NCBI RefSeq assembly: GCF_016862515.1
Contig: NZ_BONC01000052.1
Coordinates: 1 to 57,058 of the forward strand
Direction: 5' to 3'
Origin: Asanoa iriomotensis
Lineage (GTDB): Bacteria > Actinomycetota > Actinomycetes > Mycobacteriales > Micromonosporaceae
DNA: 57,058 nucleotides
Positions 37,447-45,462 of this stretch are shown here, in pieces (position 1 is the stretch's first letter; the number at the start of each line of letters is the position of its first letter). The position numbers and the translations under genes are program-made. A model generated the notes under the pieces. That model did no database searches. It was not told the origin of the DNA and saw nothing but the letters and a program-made list of their open reading frames with translations.

Positions 37447-38060
37447 CCGCGCGCACGGTCGTCGTCCTGGACTACGGCTCGGGGAACCTGCGCTCGGCGC
37501 AGCGGGCCCTGGAGCGGGTCGGCGCTTCGGTCACGGTGACCCCGTCGCTGGAGGCAGCCGCGGCCGCGGCCGGCCTCGTCGTGCCTGGCGTCGGCGCCTA
37601 CGCCGCCTGCATGGCCGGCATCGAGGCGCTCCCCGGATCCGCCGGGCGGGTGATCGGCGATCGGGTCGCCGCCGGCCGCCCGGTGCTCGGCATCTGCGTG
37701 GGCATGCAGGTGCTGTTCGAGGCCGGCGAGGAGCACGGCGTGGTGACCAAGGGGCTGGGCCTGCTGCCCGGCACGGTCACGCGGCTCGCCGCCCGCCGGG
37801 TGCCGCACATGGGCTGGAACACCGTCGCACCGCCGGCCGACTCGGTGCTGTTCGCCGGGCTGCCGGACGACACGAGGTTCTACTTCGTCCACTCGTACGC
37901 CGCACACGAACCGGTGCCCGGTGCCACGCTGTGCACCCACGACGAGCCGTTCGTGGCCGCCGTCGAGCGCGGAGCGCTGTCGGCGACCCAGTTCCACCCG
38001 GAGAAGTCCGGCGACGCGGGCGCGACGCTGCTCGAGAACTGGCTGGCCACCCTTGGCTAA
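37443..38060 (+). CDS. hisH: Imidazole glycerol phosphate synthase, glutaminase subunit HisH
   Basis: Class I glutamine amidotransferase that supplies ammonia to HisF. It has 205 residues from ATG 37443. VVLDYGSGNLRSAQRALERVG opens the protein. The nucleophile Cys85 lies in LGICVGMQVLFE, and the His/Glu pair of the triad is in TQFHPEKSGDAG. The glycine-rich VPGVGAY oxyanion region is present. Its 3' end overlaps the next gene by 8 bases. Confidence 0.97.
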   Translation: MTARTVVVLDYGSGNLRSAQRALERVGASVTVTPSLEAAAAAAGLVVPGVGAYAACMAGIEALPGSAGRVIGDRVAAGRPVLGICVGMQVLFEAGEEHGVVTKGLGLLPGTVTRLAARRVPHMGWNTVAPPADSVLFAGLPDDTRFYFVHSYAAHEPVPGATLCTHDEPFVAAVERGALSATQFHPEKSGDAGATLLENWLATLG

Positions 38061-38376
38061 GGAACGCGCCCTCCGCCGTGCCGCCCGCGAAGCCGAGGCG
38101 GCCAAGCTGCGCGCCAAGCGGGCGCGCCTATCCGCGCGCCGCCAGCGCCGCCGTGCCGTCGTCGCCCGCCTCACACCGCAGCGCCGCCGCACCGGCCGCC
38201 TGCTCGCCCGCCGCAGCCGGGGCGAGCGGGCCGGCATCGTGATCGTCACGCTCGTGCTGCTCGGGCTCGTCTGGTTCCTGGTCGACGACGTCGCGCTGCG
38301 CCTCGTGCTCACCGTGCTCCTGCTGCTCTGCCTGCCCGCCCTGGTCATCGTCGCCCTGGGCCGGCGCGCCGGATAA
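38053..38376 (+). CDS. 107-residue basic membrane protein inside the his operon
   Basis: A TTG start at 38053, within the hisH 3' end, gives [20 protein letters not shown] and a further Arg-rich stretch: about 60 residues with very high Arg/Ala content. Two membrane helices follow at about 62-80 ([17 protein letters not shown]) and 86-104 ([19 protein letters not shown]). The positive N-terminus should be cytoplasmic. No known family is recognised. The start is the least certain part; the position between hisH and hisA and the clean membrane pattern support the gene. Confidence 0.7.
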   Translation: MAKERALRRAAREAEAAKLRAKRARLSARRQRRRAVVARLTPQRRRTGRLLARRSRGERAGIVIVTLVLLGLVWFLVDDVALRLVLTVLLLLCLPALVIVALGRRAG

Positions 38377-38395
38377 CCGTTCCCGGAGGAACTCC

Positions 38396-39118
38396 ATGAC
38401 GCTGCACCTGTTGCCCGCCGTCGACGTCGCCGACGGCCAGGCCGTCCGCCTCGTGCAGGGCGCCGCCGGCACCGAGACCGGCTACGGCGACCCGCTGGAG
38501 GCGGCCCTGGCCTGGCAGCACGACGGGGCGGAGTGGGTGCATCTGGTCGACCTCGACGCCGCGTTCGGCCGAGGGTCCAACGCCGACCTGCTGGCTTCCG
38601 TGGTCGGGCGGCTCGACGTGCGGGTCGAGCTGTCCGGCGGGATCCGCGACGACGAGTCGCTGCGGGCCGCGCTGGCCACCGGGGCCGCCCGGGTCAACAT
38701 CGGCACGGCCGCGCTCGAGGACCCGGAGTGGTGTGACCGGGTGGTCGGCGAGTACGGGGACCGCGTGGCGATCGGGCTGGACGTGCGCGGGCGTACGCTC
38801 TCGGCCCGGGGCTGGACCCGCGACGGCGGCGACCTCTACGAGGTGCTGGAGCGGCTCGACAAGGCCGGTGCGGCCCGCTACGTGGTCACCGACATCACCA
38901 AGGACGGCACGATGCGCGGGCCGAACCTCGACCTGTTGCGCGAGGTATGCGCCCGTACCCCCGCACCCGTGATCGCCTCCGGCGGTGTGTCCACGTTGGA
39001 CGACCTGCGCGCGCTGGCGACGCTGGAGAGCGCGGGCGTCGAGGGCGTGATCGCCGGCAAGGCGCTCTACGCGGGCGCGTTCACGGTGCGCGAGGCGTTG
39101 GCGGTGCTGGCGTCGTGA
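38396..39118 (+). CDS. priA: Phosphoribosyl isomerase HisA/PriA
   Basis: (Beta-alpha)8 isomerase acting on ProFAR in histidine synthesis. In actinobacteria without trpF the same enzyme (PriA) also isomerises phosphoribosyl anthranilate. It has 240 residues. [22 protein letters not shown] holds the first catalytic Asp; [19 protein letters not shown] and [16 protein letters not shown] hold the second Asp and phosphate site; [16 protein letters not shown] is the C-terminal phosphate loop. GGAGGAA lies before the ATG. Dual function is inferred from the lineage, not shown by the sequence. Confidence 0.95.
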   Translation: MTLHLLPAVDVADGQAVRLVQGAAGTETGYGDPLEAALAWQHDGAEWVHLVDLDAAFGRGSNADLLASVVGRLDVRVELSGGIRDDESLRAALATGAARVNIGTAALEDPEWCDRVVGEYGDRVAIGLDVRGRTLSARGWTRDGGDLYEVLERLDKAGAARYVVTDITKDGTMRGPNLDLLREVCARTPAPVIASGGVSTLDDLRALATLESAGVEGVIAGKALYAGAFTVREALAVLAS

Positions 39119-39870
39119 GCGTCGCGGTCCGGGTGATTCCCTGCCTCGACGTCGACGCGGGCCGGGTGGTCAAGGGCGTCAACTTCGTCGACCTCCGGGA
39201 CGCGGGGGATCCGGTGGAGCTGGCCGCCGCCTACGACGCGGCCGGCGCCGACGAGCTGACCTTCCTCGACGTGACCGCGTCGTCGGACGACCGGGCGACG
39301 ATGCTCGACGTGGTACGGCGTACCGCCGAATCGGTCTTCATCCCGTTGACCGTGGGTGGCGGTGTCCGCTCGGTGTCCGATGTGGACACGTTGCTGCGGG
39401 CCGGCGCGGACAAGGTCGGCGTCAACACGGCGGCGATCGCCCGGCCATCGCTGGTCAGCGAGATCGCGTCGCGGTTCGGCAACCAGGTGCTGGTGCTGTC
39501 GCTGGACGTCCGTCGCGCGGCGGGTGGCGGGTTCGAGGTGACCACGCACGGCGGTCGGCGCGGCACGGGGCTCGACGCGGTCGATTGGGCCCGCCAGGTC
39601 GCCGACCTGGGCGCGGGGGAGATCCTGCTCAACTCGATGGACGCGGACGGCACCAAGGCGGGCTTCGACCTGGAGCTGATCCAGGCGGTCCGCGAGGTGG
39701 TCGACATCCCGGTGATCGCGAGCGGCGGTGCCGGTGCGACGGCACACTTCCCGCCGGCCGTCTCCGCGGGCGCCGACGCGGTGCTGGCGGCGAGCGTGTT
39801 CCACTTCGGAGAGTTGCGGATCGCCGACGTTAAGGTCGCGTTGCGTGAGGCTGGCCACCCGGTGCGCTAA
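39115..39870 (+). CDS. hisF: Imidazole glycerol phosphate synthase, cyclase subunit HisF
   Basis: Cyclase subunit that uses ammonia from HisH to make IGP and AICAR. It has 251 residues from GTG 39115, overlapping the hisA stop. [20 protein letters not shown] includes the catalytic Asp of strand 1, [11 protein letters not shown] and [13 protein letters not shown] follow, and [15 protein letters not shown] carries the second catalytic Asp. A hairpin 9 bp after the stop ends the operon; hisG, hisE and hisI are not in the window. Confidence 0.97.
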   Translation: MSVAVRVIPCLDVDAGRVVKGVNFVDLRDAGDPVELAAAYDAAGADELTFLDVTASSDDRATMLDVVRRTAESVFIPLTVGGGVRSVSDVDTLLRAGADKVGVNTAAIARPSLVSEIASRFGNQVLVLSLDVRRAAGGGFEVTTHGGRRGTGLDAVDWARQVADLGAGEILLNSMDADGTKAGFDLELIQAVREVVDIPVIASGGAGATAHFPPAVSAGADAVLAASVFHFGELRIADVKVALREAGHPVR

Positions 39871-39878
39871 CGGGGTCG

Positions 39879-39898
39879 CACGGCCAACCGTGGCCGTG
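39879..39898 (+). terminator. Hairpin terminator of the his operon
   Basis: CACGGCC (39879-39885) pairs perfectly with GGCCGTG (39892-39898) around a 6-base loop in the 33-bp hisF-MFS gap. Confidence 0.55.
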
Positions 39899-39903
39899 GT
39901 GGG

Positions 39904-41154
39904 ATGCCTGCCATGGGGGTGCGGGAGAACCTGATTCCGCCGGCCGGCTTGCCCAGGGCGTACGCGCTGGTGAGCTTGATCTTCGGGGTCGGAGTCGGCA
40001 CGTTCATCACCGGCAGCACGGTGTTCTTCACGCGGGTGGTCGGGCTGAAGCCGCACGAGATCGGCATCGGCCTGTCCGCCGCGGCCGGCGCCGTGCTGTT
40101 GTGCTCGGTGCCGCTGAGCACGCTCGCGGACCGCTTCGGCCCGCGCCGCGCGTGGCTCTTCGGCGTCGCGGGCAGCGCGGCCGGCTTCCTGCTGTGGCCG
40201 TTCGCGCACGGGTTCTTCGCGTTCCTCGCGATGATCGTGTTCTTCGAGCTGGTCAACGGGGTGGCGCAGGCGGGCCGCAACGTCTACCTGGTCGAGACGG
40301 TCGACTCGGAGACCCGGGTGCGCACGCAGGCGTTCGCGCGCTCCTGGCTCAACGTGGGCTGGTCGGCTGGCGCGGGCCTGGCGGCGCTGGCGCTGGCGAT
40401 CGACACCCGGTGGGCCTATCTGGCGCTGCCCCTGACCAACGCGGTGGTGCTGCTGGCCAACCTGGTGCTGATCGCGCGGCTGCCCGCCGGCCCCGCCGGA
40501 CGGGCCCGGCAGCGCACCGCCGGGCAGCGGCACGTCTTCGCGGACCGGCACTTCCTGGCGGTGACGGTGCTGTGCGCGGTGCTGCTGGCCTACGGGACGA
40601 TCGAGTTGCAGGTCGCGCCGCTCTGGCTGCTGACGCACACGGACGCCCCGAAGTGGTGGATCGGCGTACTCACCCTGATCAACACGCTGATGGCGACGAC
40701 GCTGCAGGTCGCGATGACCCGCGACGCGCACACCCTGCCGGGCGCCGCCCGCGCGCTGCGCCTCGGCGGCCTGGCCGCGGCCCTGGGCTGCCCGATCTTC
40801 TACCTGGCCGGCGCCACCTCGGGCGCGGTCACCCTGGTCGTCTTCGTCGTGGCGACGGTCCTGTTCACGCTCTCGGAGATGTGGCAGTCGGCGGGTTCGT
40901 GGACCCTGGCCGCCGAACTCCCGCCACCGGGCCGCCGCGGCGAGTACTTCGGCGCGTTCCGCATGGGCAACTCGGCGATCGAGATGGTGGCGCCGGCGTC
41001 ATTGATCGCCCTGGCCGTGACCACGGGCGGCTGGGGGTGGCTGGTGATCGGCGCGGTCTTCCTGGCCGCCGCCCTCATCGCGGTGCCGCTGGTCGACTGG
41101 GTTTCCCGACACCGCCAACCCGCACCGGCGGAGCCGGCGCCCGCTCTGACCTGA
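39904..41154 (+). CDS. MFS transporter
   Basis: Major facilitator superfamily permease, 416 residues with about 12 membrane helices. The loop between helices 2 and 3 reads STLADRFGPRRAWLFG, the MFS signature A-type loop (GxLaDrxGrrr). The motif VETVDSETRVRTQAFARSWLN after helix 5 is common in actinobacterial drug-efflux-like members. The substrate cannot be told. ATG 39904 is used; ATG 39913 is an in-frame alternative. It is downstream of the his terminator and probably independent. The C-terminus is Pro/Ala-rich. Confidence 0.88.
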   Translation: MPAMGVRENLIPPAGLPRAYALVSLIFGVGVGTFITGSTVFFTRVVGLKPHEIGIGLSAAAGAVLLCSVPLSTLADRFGPRRAWLFGVAGSAAGFLLWPFAHGFFAFLAMIVFFELVNGVAQAGRNVYLVETVDSETRVRTQAFARSWLNVGWSAGAGLAALALAIDTRWAYLALPLTNAVVLLANLVLIARLPAGPAGRARQRTAGQRHVFADRHFLAVTVLCAVLLAYGTIELQVAPLWLLTHTDAPKWWIGVLTLINTLMATTLQVAMTRDAHTLPGAARALRLGGLAAALGCPIFYLAGATSGAVTLVVFVVATVLFTLSEMWQSAGSWTLAAELPPPGRRGEYFGAFRMGNSAIEMVAPASLIALAVTTGGWGWLVIGAVFLAAALIAVPLVDWVSRHRQPAPAEPAPALT

Positions 41155-41278
41155 CACTGCGCGCCTTGTTCGGATGCACGCCGCGCGTACCGAGGTCGGA
41201 CCTAGCTGCCGGGTCCGGACACGCCCCGGCGGAGGTCGGCGCCGACCGGCCAGGCACACACGAAGACGTCCAGGTCGT

Positions 41279-41707
41279 TCACGGCTGCACCCGGTCGTCG
41301 CCGCGGCCCGCGTACTCCAGGATCGCCGCCGCGTGGTCCGCTTCGTCCAGGGTCCACTCGCCGTCGTCCGGCAGCGGGCGTCGCAGCAGCGCTGTGTAGA
41401 CGGTGTCGACCGCGCCCACCCCCGACCGCCGGTTGCGCCACATGGTCGCGCCGGACGCGGTGACCCGGAACCAGCCGTCCGCCACCGTGATCAGGTCGGC
41501 GCCGGTCAGACGCCGCACGGCCTCCTCGACCTCGCGCCGACCGGGCAGCACCTGGCGCAGATGGTCGGCCATCGAGAGCACGTCCGCGAGCCGCACGCCC
41601 TCCGGCCGTCTGGTGGTCGCCGAGCGCATATGTCGTCCGGCACCGTTCGCCATCACCACCGCGACGAAGATCCAAGCGTCGGATCGCCGCCAGCCGTCCT
41701 GCCCCAT
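41279..41707 (-). CDS. Hypothetical protein with winged-helix-like middle
   Basis: A 142-residue protein. The centre (about 38-90: LADVLSMADHLRQVL, then VEEAVRRLTGADLITVADGWFRVTASG) has the helix-helix-wing pattern of small winged-helix domains, and the ends are Asp/Glu-rich. No family is named with confidence. It starts at ATG 41707 and is convergent with the MFS gene across a 124-bp gap, in which no feature is seen. Confidence 0.65.
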   Translation of the reverse strand: MGQDGWRRSDAWIFVAVVMANGAGRHMRSATTRRPEGVRLADVLSMADHLRQVLPGRREVEEAVRRLTGADLITVADGWFRVTASGATMWRNRRSGVGAVDTVYTALLRRPLPDDGEWTLDEADHAAAILEYAGRGDDRVQP

Positions 41708-41789
41708 GGACCAATGATGCCAACGTCAACGGGCCATGAACATTGTGGTGATCTTTTGTTTACCTGAAACCTTCACCAGTTTCGATGCA

Positions 41790-42455
41790 TCATGCAGCCG
41801 GGTCGGGCAGCGCTGTCGCCGGGATCCGGTCCGCCGTCGGACGCACCGTGAACAGCGGAATGAAGACGTGGTTCAACGGTCCGATCAGGAGGGCGTACGC
41901 GATGGTCCCGACCCCGACCGTGCCCCCGAGCAGCACGCCCACGCCGAGGACGGAGAGTTCGATCACGGTCCGGGTGAGCCGGATCGACCGTCCCGGACGC
42001 CGGGCGACCCATCCGGTCATCAGCCCGTCCCGCGGCCCCGGCCCGAGCCGCGCCCCGATGTAGAGGCCGCCCGCGACCCCGTTGAGCACGATCCCGAGCA
42101 CGAGGAACGTGATCCGCACCGCGAGCGCCGACGGCGTCGGCAGCAGAGCCAGAGTCAGGTCCACGCCGAGGCCGATGAGGACGATGTTGCTGACGGTGCC
42201 GATGCCCGGTTTCTGCCGCAGCGGGATCCAGAGCAGCAGCACGGCCGCACCCACGATGATCACGATGGTCCCGAACGAGAGCCCGGTCCGCTCCGCGAGC
42301 CCCTGGTGGAAGACGTCCCACGGATCCAGCCCCAGGGCGGCCTCGATCATCAGCGCCATGCTCGCGCCGTACAGGGCCAGCCCCACGAAAAGCTGGACCA
42401 GCCTGCGGGGAAGCCGGTCGCGCAGGCCGGTGGAAGAGTTGCTCTCGGACGCCAT
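41790..42455 (-). CDS. yczE: YczE/YyaS-type integral membrane protein
   Basis: A 221-residue membrane protein with five or six hydrophobic segments. LVQLFVGLALYGASMALMI at the N-terminus, then LGLDPWDVFHQGLAERTGLSFGTI, are the clearest family patches (GLDPWDV..G). Family members are membrane proteins of unknown transport role that often lie next to MocR-type regulators (YczR in Bacillus). It starts at ATG 42455 and is transcribed away from the MocR gene, with 60 bp between the two starts. Confidence 0.85.
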   Translation of the reverse strand: MASESNSSTGLRDRLPRRLVQLFVGLALYGASMALMIEAALGLDPWDVFHQGLAERTGLSFGTIVIIVGAAVLLLWIPLRQKPGIGTVSNIVLIGLGVDLTLALLPTPSALAVRITFLVLGIVLNGVAGGLYIGARLGPGPRDGLMTGWVARRPGRSIRLTRTVIELSVLGVGVLLGGTVGVGTIAYALLIGPLNHVFIPLFTVRPTADRIPATALPDPAA

Positions 42456-42471
42456 GCATGCCACTCTGAAG

Positions 42472-42501
42472 GCCAATTGGTTCGGTGCTGAAGAGCCAAT
42501 T
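42472..42501. promoter_or_regulatory. Candidate MocR operator: two direct GCCAATT repeats
   Basis: GCCAATT occurs at 42472-42478 and 42495-42501, a spacing of 23 bp (about two helical turns), in the 60-bp gap between divergent yczE and the MocR gene. The first copy is also part of the palindrome GGCCAATTGG minus its outer pair. MocR-type regulators often bind direct repeats in such gaps. Confidence 0.6.
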
Positions 42502-42515
42502 CGCGAGGAGTGGAT

Positions 42516-43970
42516 ATGACAAGCCTGGTCCGCGGAAGCCAACTCGCCCGTCTGCTCGGCCAGTGGCACGCGCTGCCGGGCCGCCGCCGCAACCCGGACT
42601 ACGCCGCCCTGGCCGGCGCCGTGCGCGGGCTGCTGTCCGACGGCCGCCTGCCGCTCGGGATCCGCCTGCCCGCCGAACGCGAGCTGGCCGAGGCCCTCAA
42701 GGTCAGCCGCACGACCGTCACGGCCGCGTACCGCGAGCTCCGCGAGAGCGGCCACCTCACCAGCCGCCGCGGCGCGGGCAGCTGGACCACCCTGCCCGGC
42801 GGGCACCGGGTGGCCAGCAGCGGCCTGTGGACCCCGCTCAACGAGTTCGGCATGATCGACCTGGGCTGCGCCGCCCTGGCCGCGCCACCGGAGCTGATCC
42901 CCGCGGCCCGCGCCGCCGCCGACGAGCTGCCCAGATATCTCGGCGACGCCGGCTACCACCCGACCGGCCTGCCCGAGCTGCGCGAGGCGGTGGCCCGCGG
43001 CTTCACGGACCGCGGCCTGCCGACGAGCCCCGACCAGATCATGGTCACGAGCGGCACCCAGCAGGCGCTGGACCTGGTGCTGCGGCTGACGGTCCAGGCC
43101 GGCAACGGCGTGCTCATGGAGTCACCGACCTATCCCAACGCGCTGGCGGCGCTCTCGGCGCGCCGGGCGCGCATCACGACGCACGGCCTGGACCCGGCGA
43201 CGGGTTGGGACGGCGAGCTGCTGCTGGGCGCGCTGCGACAGACCACCCCTCGTCTGGCGTACGTGATCCCGGAGTTCCACAACCCCACCGGCCACCTGAT
43301 GCCGGCGGACCTGCGCGAGCGCCTGGTGGCCACGGCCCACGCGACGGGCACGGACCTGGTGGTCGACGAGTCGTTCGTGGACCTGCCGCTCGACGGTGTG
43401 TCGGTTCCGCCGCCGGTGGCGCTCTTCGACCGCCACAGCCGCGTGATCACGATCGGCGGCATGAGCAAGCCCTACTGGGGCGGCCTGCGCATCGGCTGGG
43501 TCCGCGCGTCGGCCCCCACGGTCCAACGCCTGGCAGCGCTGCGGGTCGGCGTCGACATGTCGAGCCCGGTCCTGGACCAACTGGTCGCGGCGCAACTCCT
43601 GGACCGCGCCGACACGATCGTCCCGGCCCGCCGGATCCAGCTGGCGGCCCAACGCGACGCCCTGCTGGAGGCACTGACCGAACACCTGCCGGAGTGGCAG
43701 GTCCACGCACCGCACGGCGGAGTGACGCTGTGGGCGGAGCTAGACGGCCCGATCTCGAGCGCCCTGGCCCGCGCGGCGGAGGAGGTCGGGGTGCGGCTGG
43801 CCCCGGGGCCGCGGTTCGGGCTGGACGGGACGCTGGAACGGTTCCTCCGGCTGCCGTACACGCTGCCGGCCGGCGACCTGGTCGACGCGGTCAAGCGGAT
43901 CGCCACGGTCCGCTACGACCTGGACCGGACCCCCCACCCGAGCTGGCGCAAGCCGGTGGTCATCGCTTAG
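42516..43970 (+). CDS. yczR: MocR-type regulator (GntR wHTH plus aminotransferase domain)
   Basis: A 484-residue regulator. The N-terminal GntR winged helix (about 25-90) has GIRLPAERELAEALKVSRTTV and LTSRRGAGSWTT. The rest is a fold-type I aminotransferase domain with VTSGTQQALDLVL, SPTYPNALAAL, PEFHNPTGHLM and the PLP-lysine motif ITIGGMSKPYWGGLRIGW (Lys in GGMSKP). Domains of this kind usually sense PLP or an amino acid derivative. ATG 42516 is chosen because GAGGAG ends 5 bases before it. It probably controls itself and yczE. Confidence 0.92.
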   Translation: MTSLVRGSQLARLLGQWHALPGRRRNPDYAALAGAVRGLLSDGRLPLGIRLPAERELAEALKVSRTTVTAAYRELRESGHLTSRRGAGSWTTLPGGHRVASSGLWTPLNEFGMIDLGCAALAAPPELIPAARAAADELPRYLGDAGYHPTGLPELREAVARGFTDRGLPTSPDQIMVTSGTQQALDLVLRLTVQAGNGVLMESPTYPNALAALSARRARITTHGLDPATGWDGELLLGALRQTTPRLAYVIPEFHNPTGHLMPADLRERLVATAHATGTDLVVDESFVDLPLDGVSVPPPVALFDRHSRVITIGGMSKPYWGGLRIGWVRASAPTVQRLAALRVGVDMSSPVLDQLVAAQLLDRADTIVPARRIQLAAQRDALLEALTEHLPEWQVHAPHGGVTLWAELDGPISSALARAAEEVGVRLAPGPRFGLDGTLERFLRLPYTLPAGDLVDAVKRIATVRYDLDRTPHPSWRKPVVIA

Positions 43971-43988
43971 GTCAAGGGCGGCGTGCGG

Positions 43989-44035
43989 TCCCGGGCCCGC
44001 GGTGGTCCGGACCGACGCTCCCGCCGGACACCGCT
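43989..44035 (+). repeat. GC-rich dispersed repeat (copy 2)
   Basis: This 47-bp segment, 18 bp after the MocR stop, is an inverted near-identical copy of 27450-27496 with two mismatches. After it the sequence GCGCTTCGCTCCGCTGC continues as a low-complexity extension that is only partly shared with the first copy. Confidence 0.85.
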
Positions 44036-44347
44036 GCGCTTCGCTCCGCTGCCGGGCCCGCGCCGGGTCACCGTCAAACCAGTTGAGCGCGCGCGGTCGG
44101 TCGCCGACCCGCGCACCCGGTGCGCGCGGCCGATCCGGACTTCCGCAAACGCGGTCACTCAGGACGGGCCACTGTGCCCGGCGGCAGATCAGATGATCAA
44201 CTCCAAGGGTCATCAGGACAGCGAGCCGACGTGAGGGCGTCCCGATCCACACAACCATGGCGTAACGAGCAAGACCAACGTCGCTCGACCCGCCTGCGCG
44301 ACACATCCCGGCCGCGCTCGACAGCTTGCACGCGCCGCCGCCCGCGC

Positions 44348-44600
44348 GGCTCGCAGATCTGGCGGCGATGGTTTCGGGTGCGTCGGGGGGCTGGCCGTGT
44401 TGGAGGGCTCGCAGATCTGGCGGCGATGGTTTCGGGTGCGTCGGGGGGCTGGCCGTGTTGGAGGGCTCGCACATCTGGCGACGGTGTTGCTTCGGCTGCG
44501 TCGGCGGGCTGGCCGTGTTCGAGGGCTCGCAGATCTGGCGACGGTGTTGTCCGCGGCCGCGACGGCCGGCCCGGCCGGCGAGAGGCGCGCACATCCTCGG
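44348..44600. repeat. 58-60-bp tandem repeat array
   Basis: Units beginning GGCTCGCA(G/C)ATCTGGCG start at 44348, 44406, 44464 and 44524, with a degenerate fifth (GGCGCGCACATC) at 44584. The first two copies are virtually identical over 58 bp; later ones are 60 bp and diverge, the fourth losing similarity in its second half. Because 58 is not a multiple of 3, the array cannot encode a constant peptide repeat. It lies in the 1.5-kb non-coding stretch 43971-45462. Confidence 0.9.
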
Positions 44601-44730
44601 GACCGTCGTCGACCAGTCAGCACGGCCCGAATCGGGCCAGCCTTGGCCATGATCGTGTGAACCTCACAGGATCAGGACAACCCCACCCACGTGATCAGGT
44701 GTGCGAGATCAGGCGACGCGGCGGCGTGTC

Positions 44731-44798
44731 GCGCAGACCAACCGCACCGGATCATTCGACGCGCACCATCCCGCGCTGACCAGCCACACATGATCTCC
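44731..44798. repeat. 42-bp spaced direct repeat
   Basis: CGCGCAGACCAACCGCACC at 44731 and CGCGCTGACCAGCCACAC at 44773 are related copies, each followed by a GATC. It is a minor repeat in the non-coding stretch. Confidence 0.55.
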
Positions 44799-44890
44799 CC
44801 CGGGACAACCCGAAGCGAAACAGTCCGTGGTGCAGAGCAGGTCACCCGGCCACCCGGCCTGCCAAAGCTCCTGCCATCCCCTCGGAAATA

Positions 44891-45050
44891 GATCATCTAG
44901 GTACTTCCTTGCTGCTGCGACAGCGATCCCTCGCTAACTCGTCGCGTGGGGTGGCTCAGTTGTCGGGGTCGGGAGTGTTTGTTCGACGGGAACCGGTGAC
45001 CATTTGGGCGTCGGATCTGGAGATTTGATCTCTAGATCCCTGGATCCACC
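44891..45050 (-). repeat. Dispersed repeat block A (copy 2)
   Basis: Read on the minus strand this 160-bp block aligns with 27128-27284. It includes a hairpin at 45013-45039: a 12-bp stem with one mismatch and a 3-base loop (GGATCTGGAGAT/ATCTCTAGATCC). The hairpin is weaker in copy 1. It is non-coding, about 415 bp downstream of the fadD-like gene in the same direction. Confidence 0.7.
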
Positions 45051-45065
45051 GCCCTGGTTGGACTC

Positions 45066-45200
45066 TCGCACGGCGACCGACGACTGCCGGCGGAGAGTTT
45101 GGGGGACCCGACCTGTGCGTGCGCCCGCACTCGCACCGCGACCGACGCCTGCGCGGCGGAGAGTTTCGGAGACCCGACCAATGCGTGCGCCCGCTTTCGC
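45066..45200. repeat. 65-66-bp tandem duplication
   Basis: Two adjacent units begin TCGCAC at 45066 and 45131, each containing GCGACCGACG, GGCGGAGAGTTT, ACCCGACC and TGCGTGCGCCCGC. A third start at 45197 is truncated. Non-coding, just upstream (plus strand) of the fadD terminator. Confidence 0.85.
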
Positions 45201-45416
45201 ACGACCCGCCCGCGATCGCGCTGGAATCAGCTTCCGCCGGCCGGGCGCGGCCGGCGATCGGGCTCGGGGTGGATGCCCCACGCACGACGGAAGCTGCGGC
45301 GAGCAGGGATGGTCGGCCCAGGACGAACAGGTGGGGTTGACACCCGGCACGCCCGACGCGTTCTCGGCCGCCACACGGCGGAATGCGTGGGTGGGCGCGG
45401 TCAGCCCGGGAAACGT

Positions 45417-45450
45417 TCGGGCCCGCCGGGACGAATCCTGGCGGGCCCGA
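45417..45450 (-). terminator. Terminator of the fadD-like gene
   Basis: An 11-bp perfect stem, TCGGGCCCGCC (45417-45427) with GGCGGGCCCGA (45440-45450), starts 13 bp after the stop of the minus-strand acyl-CoA synthetase gene. Confidence 0.75.
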
Positions 45451-45462
45451 CTGCGGGGAGGC

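Noticed and set aside
43740-44594. Minus-strand frame with repeated PPTHPKPSPPDLRA-like peptides
   Set aside because: The peptide repeat comes from the 58-60-bp DNA tandem array, whose period is not a multiple of 3, and the frame also runs into the MocR gene antisense. No start or family support.
44348-45200. CRISPR array
   Set aside because: The repeats are 58-66 bp, directly adjacent without unique spacers, and no cas genes are nearby.
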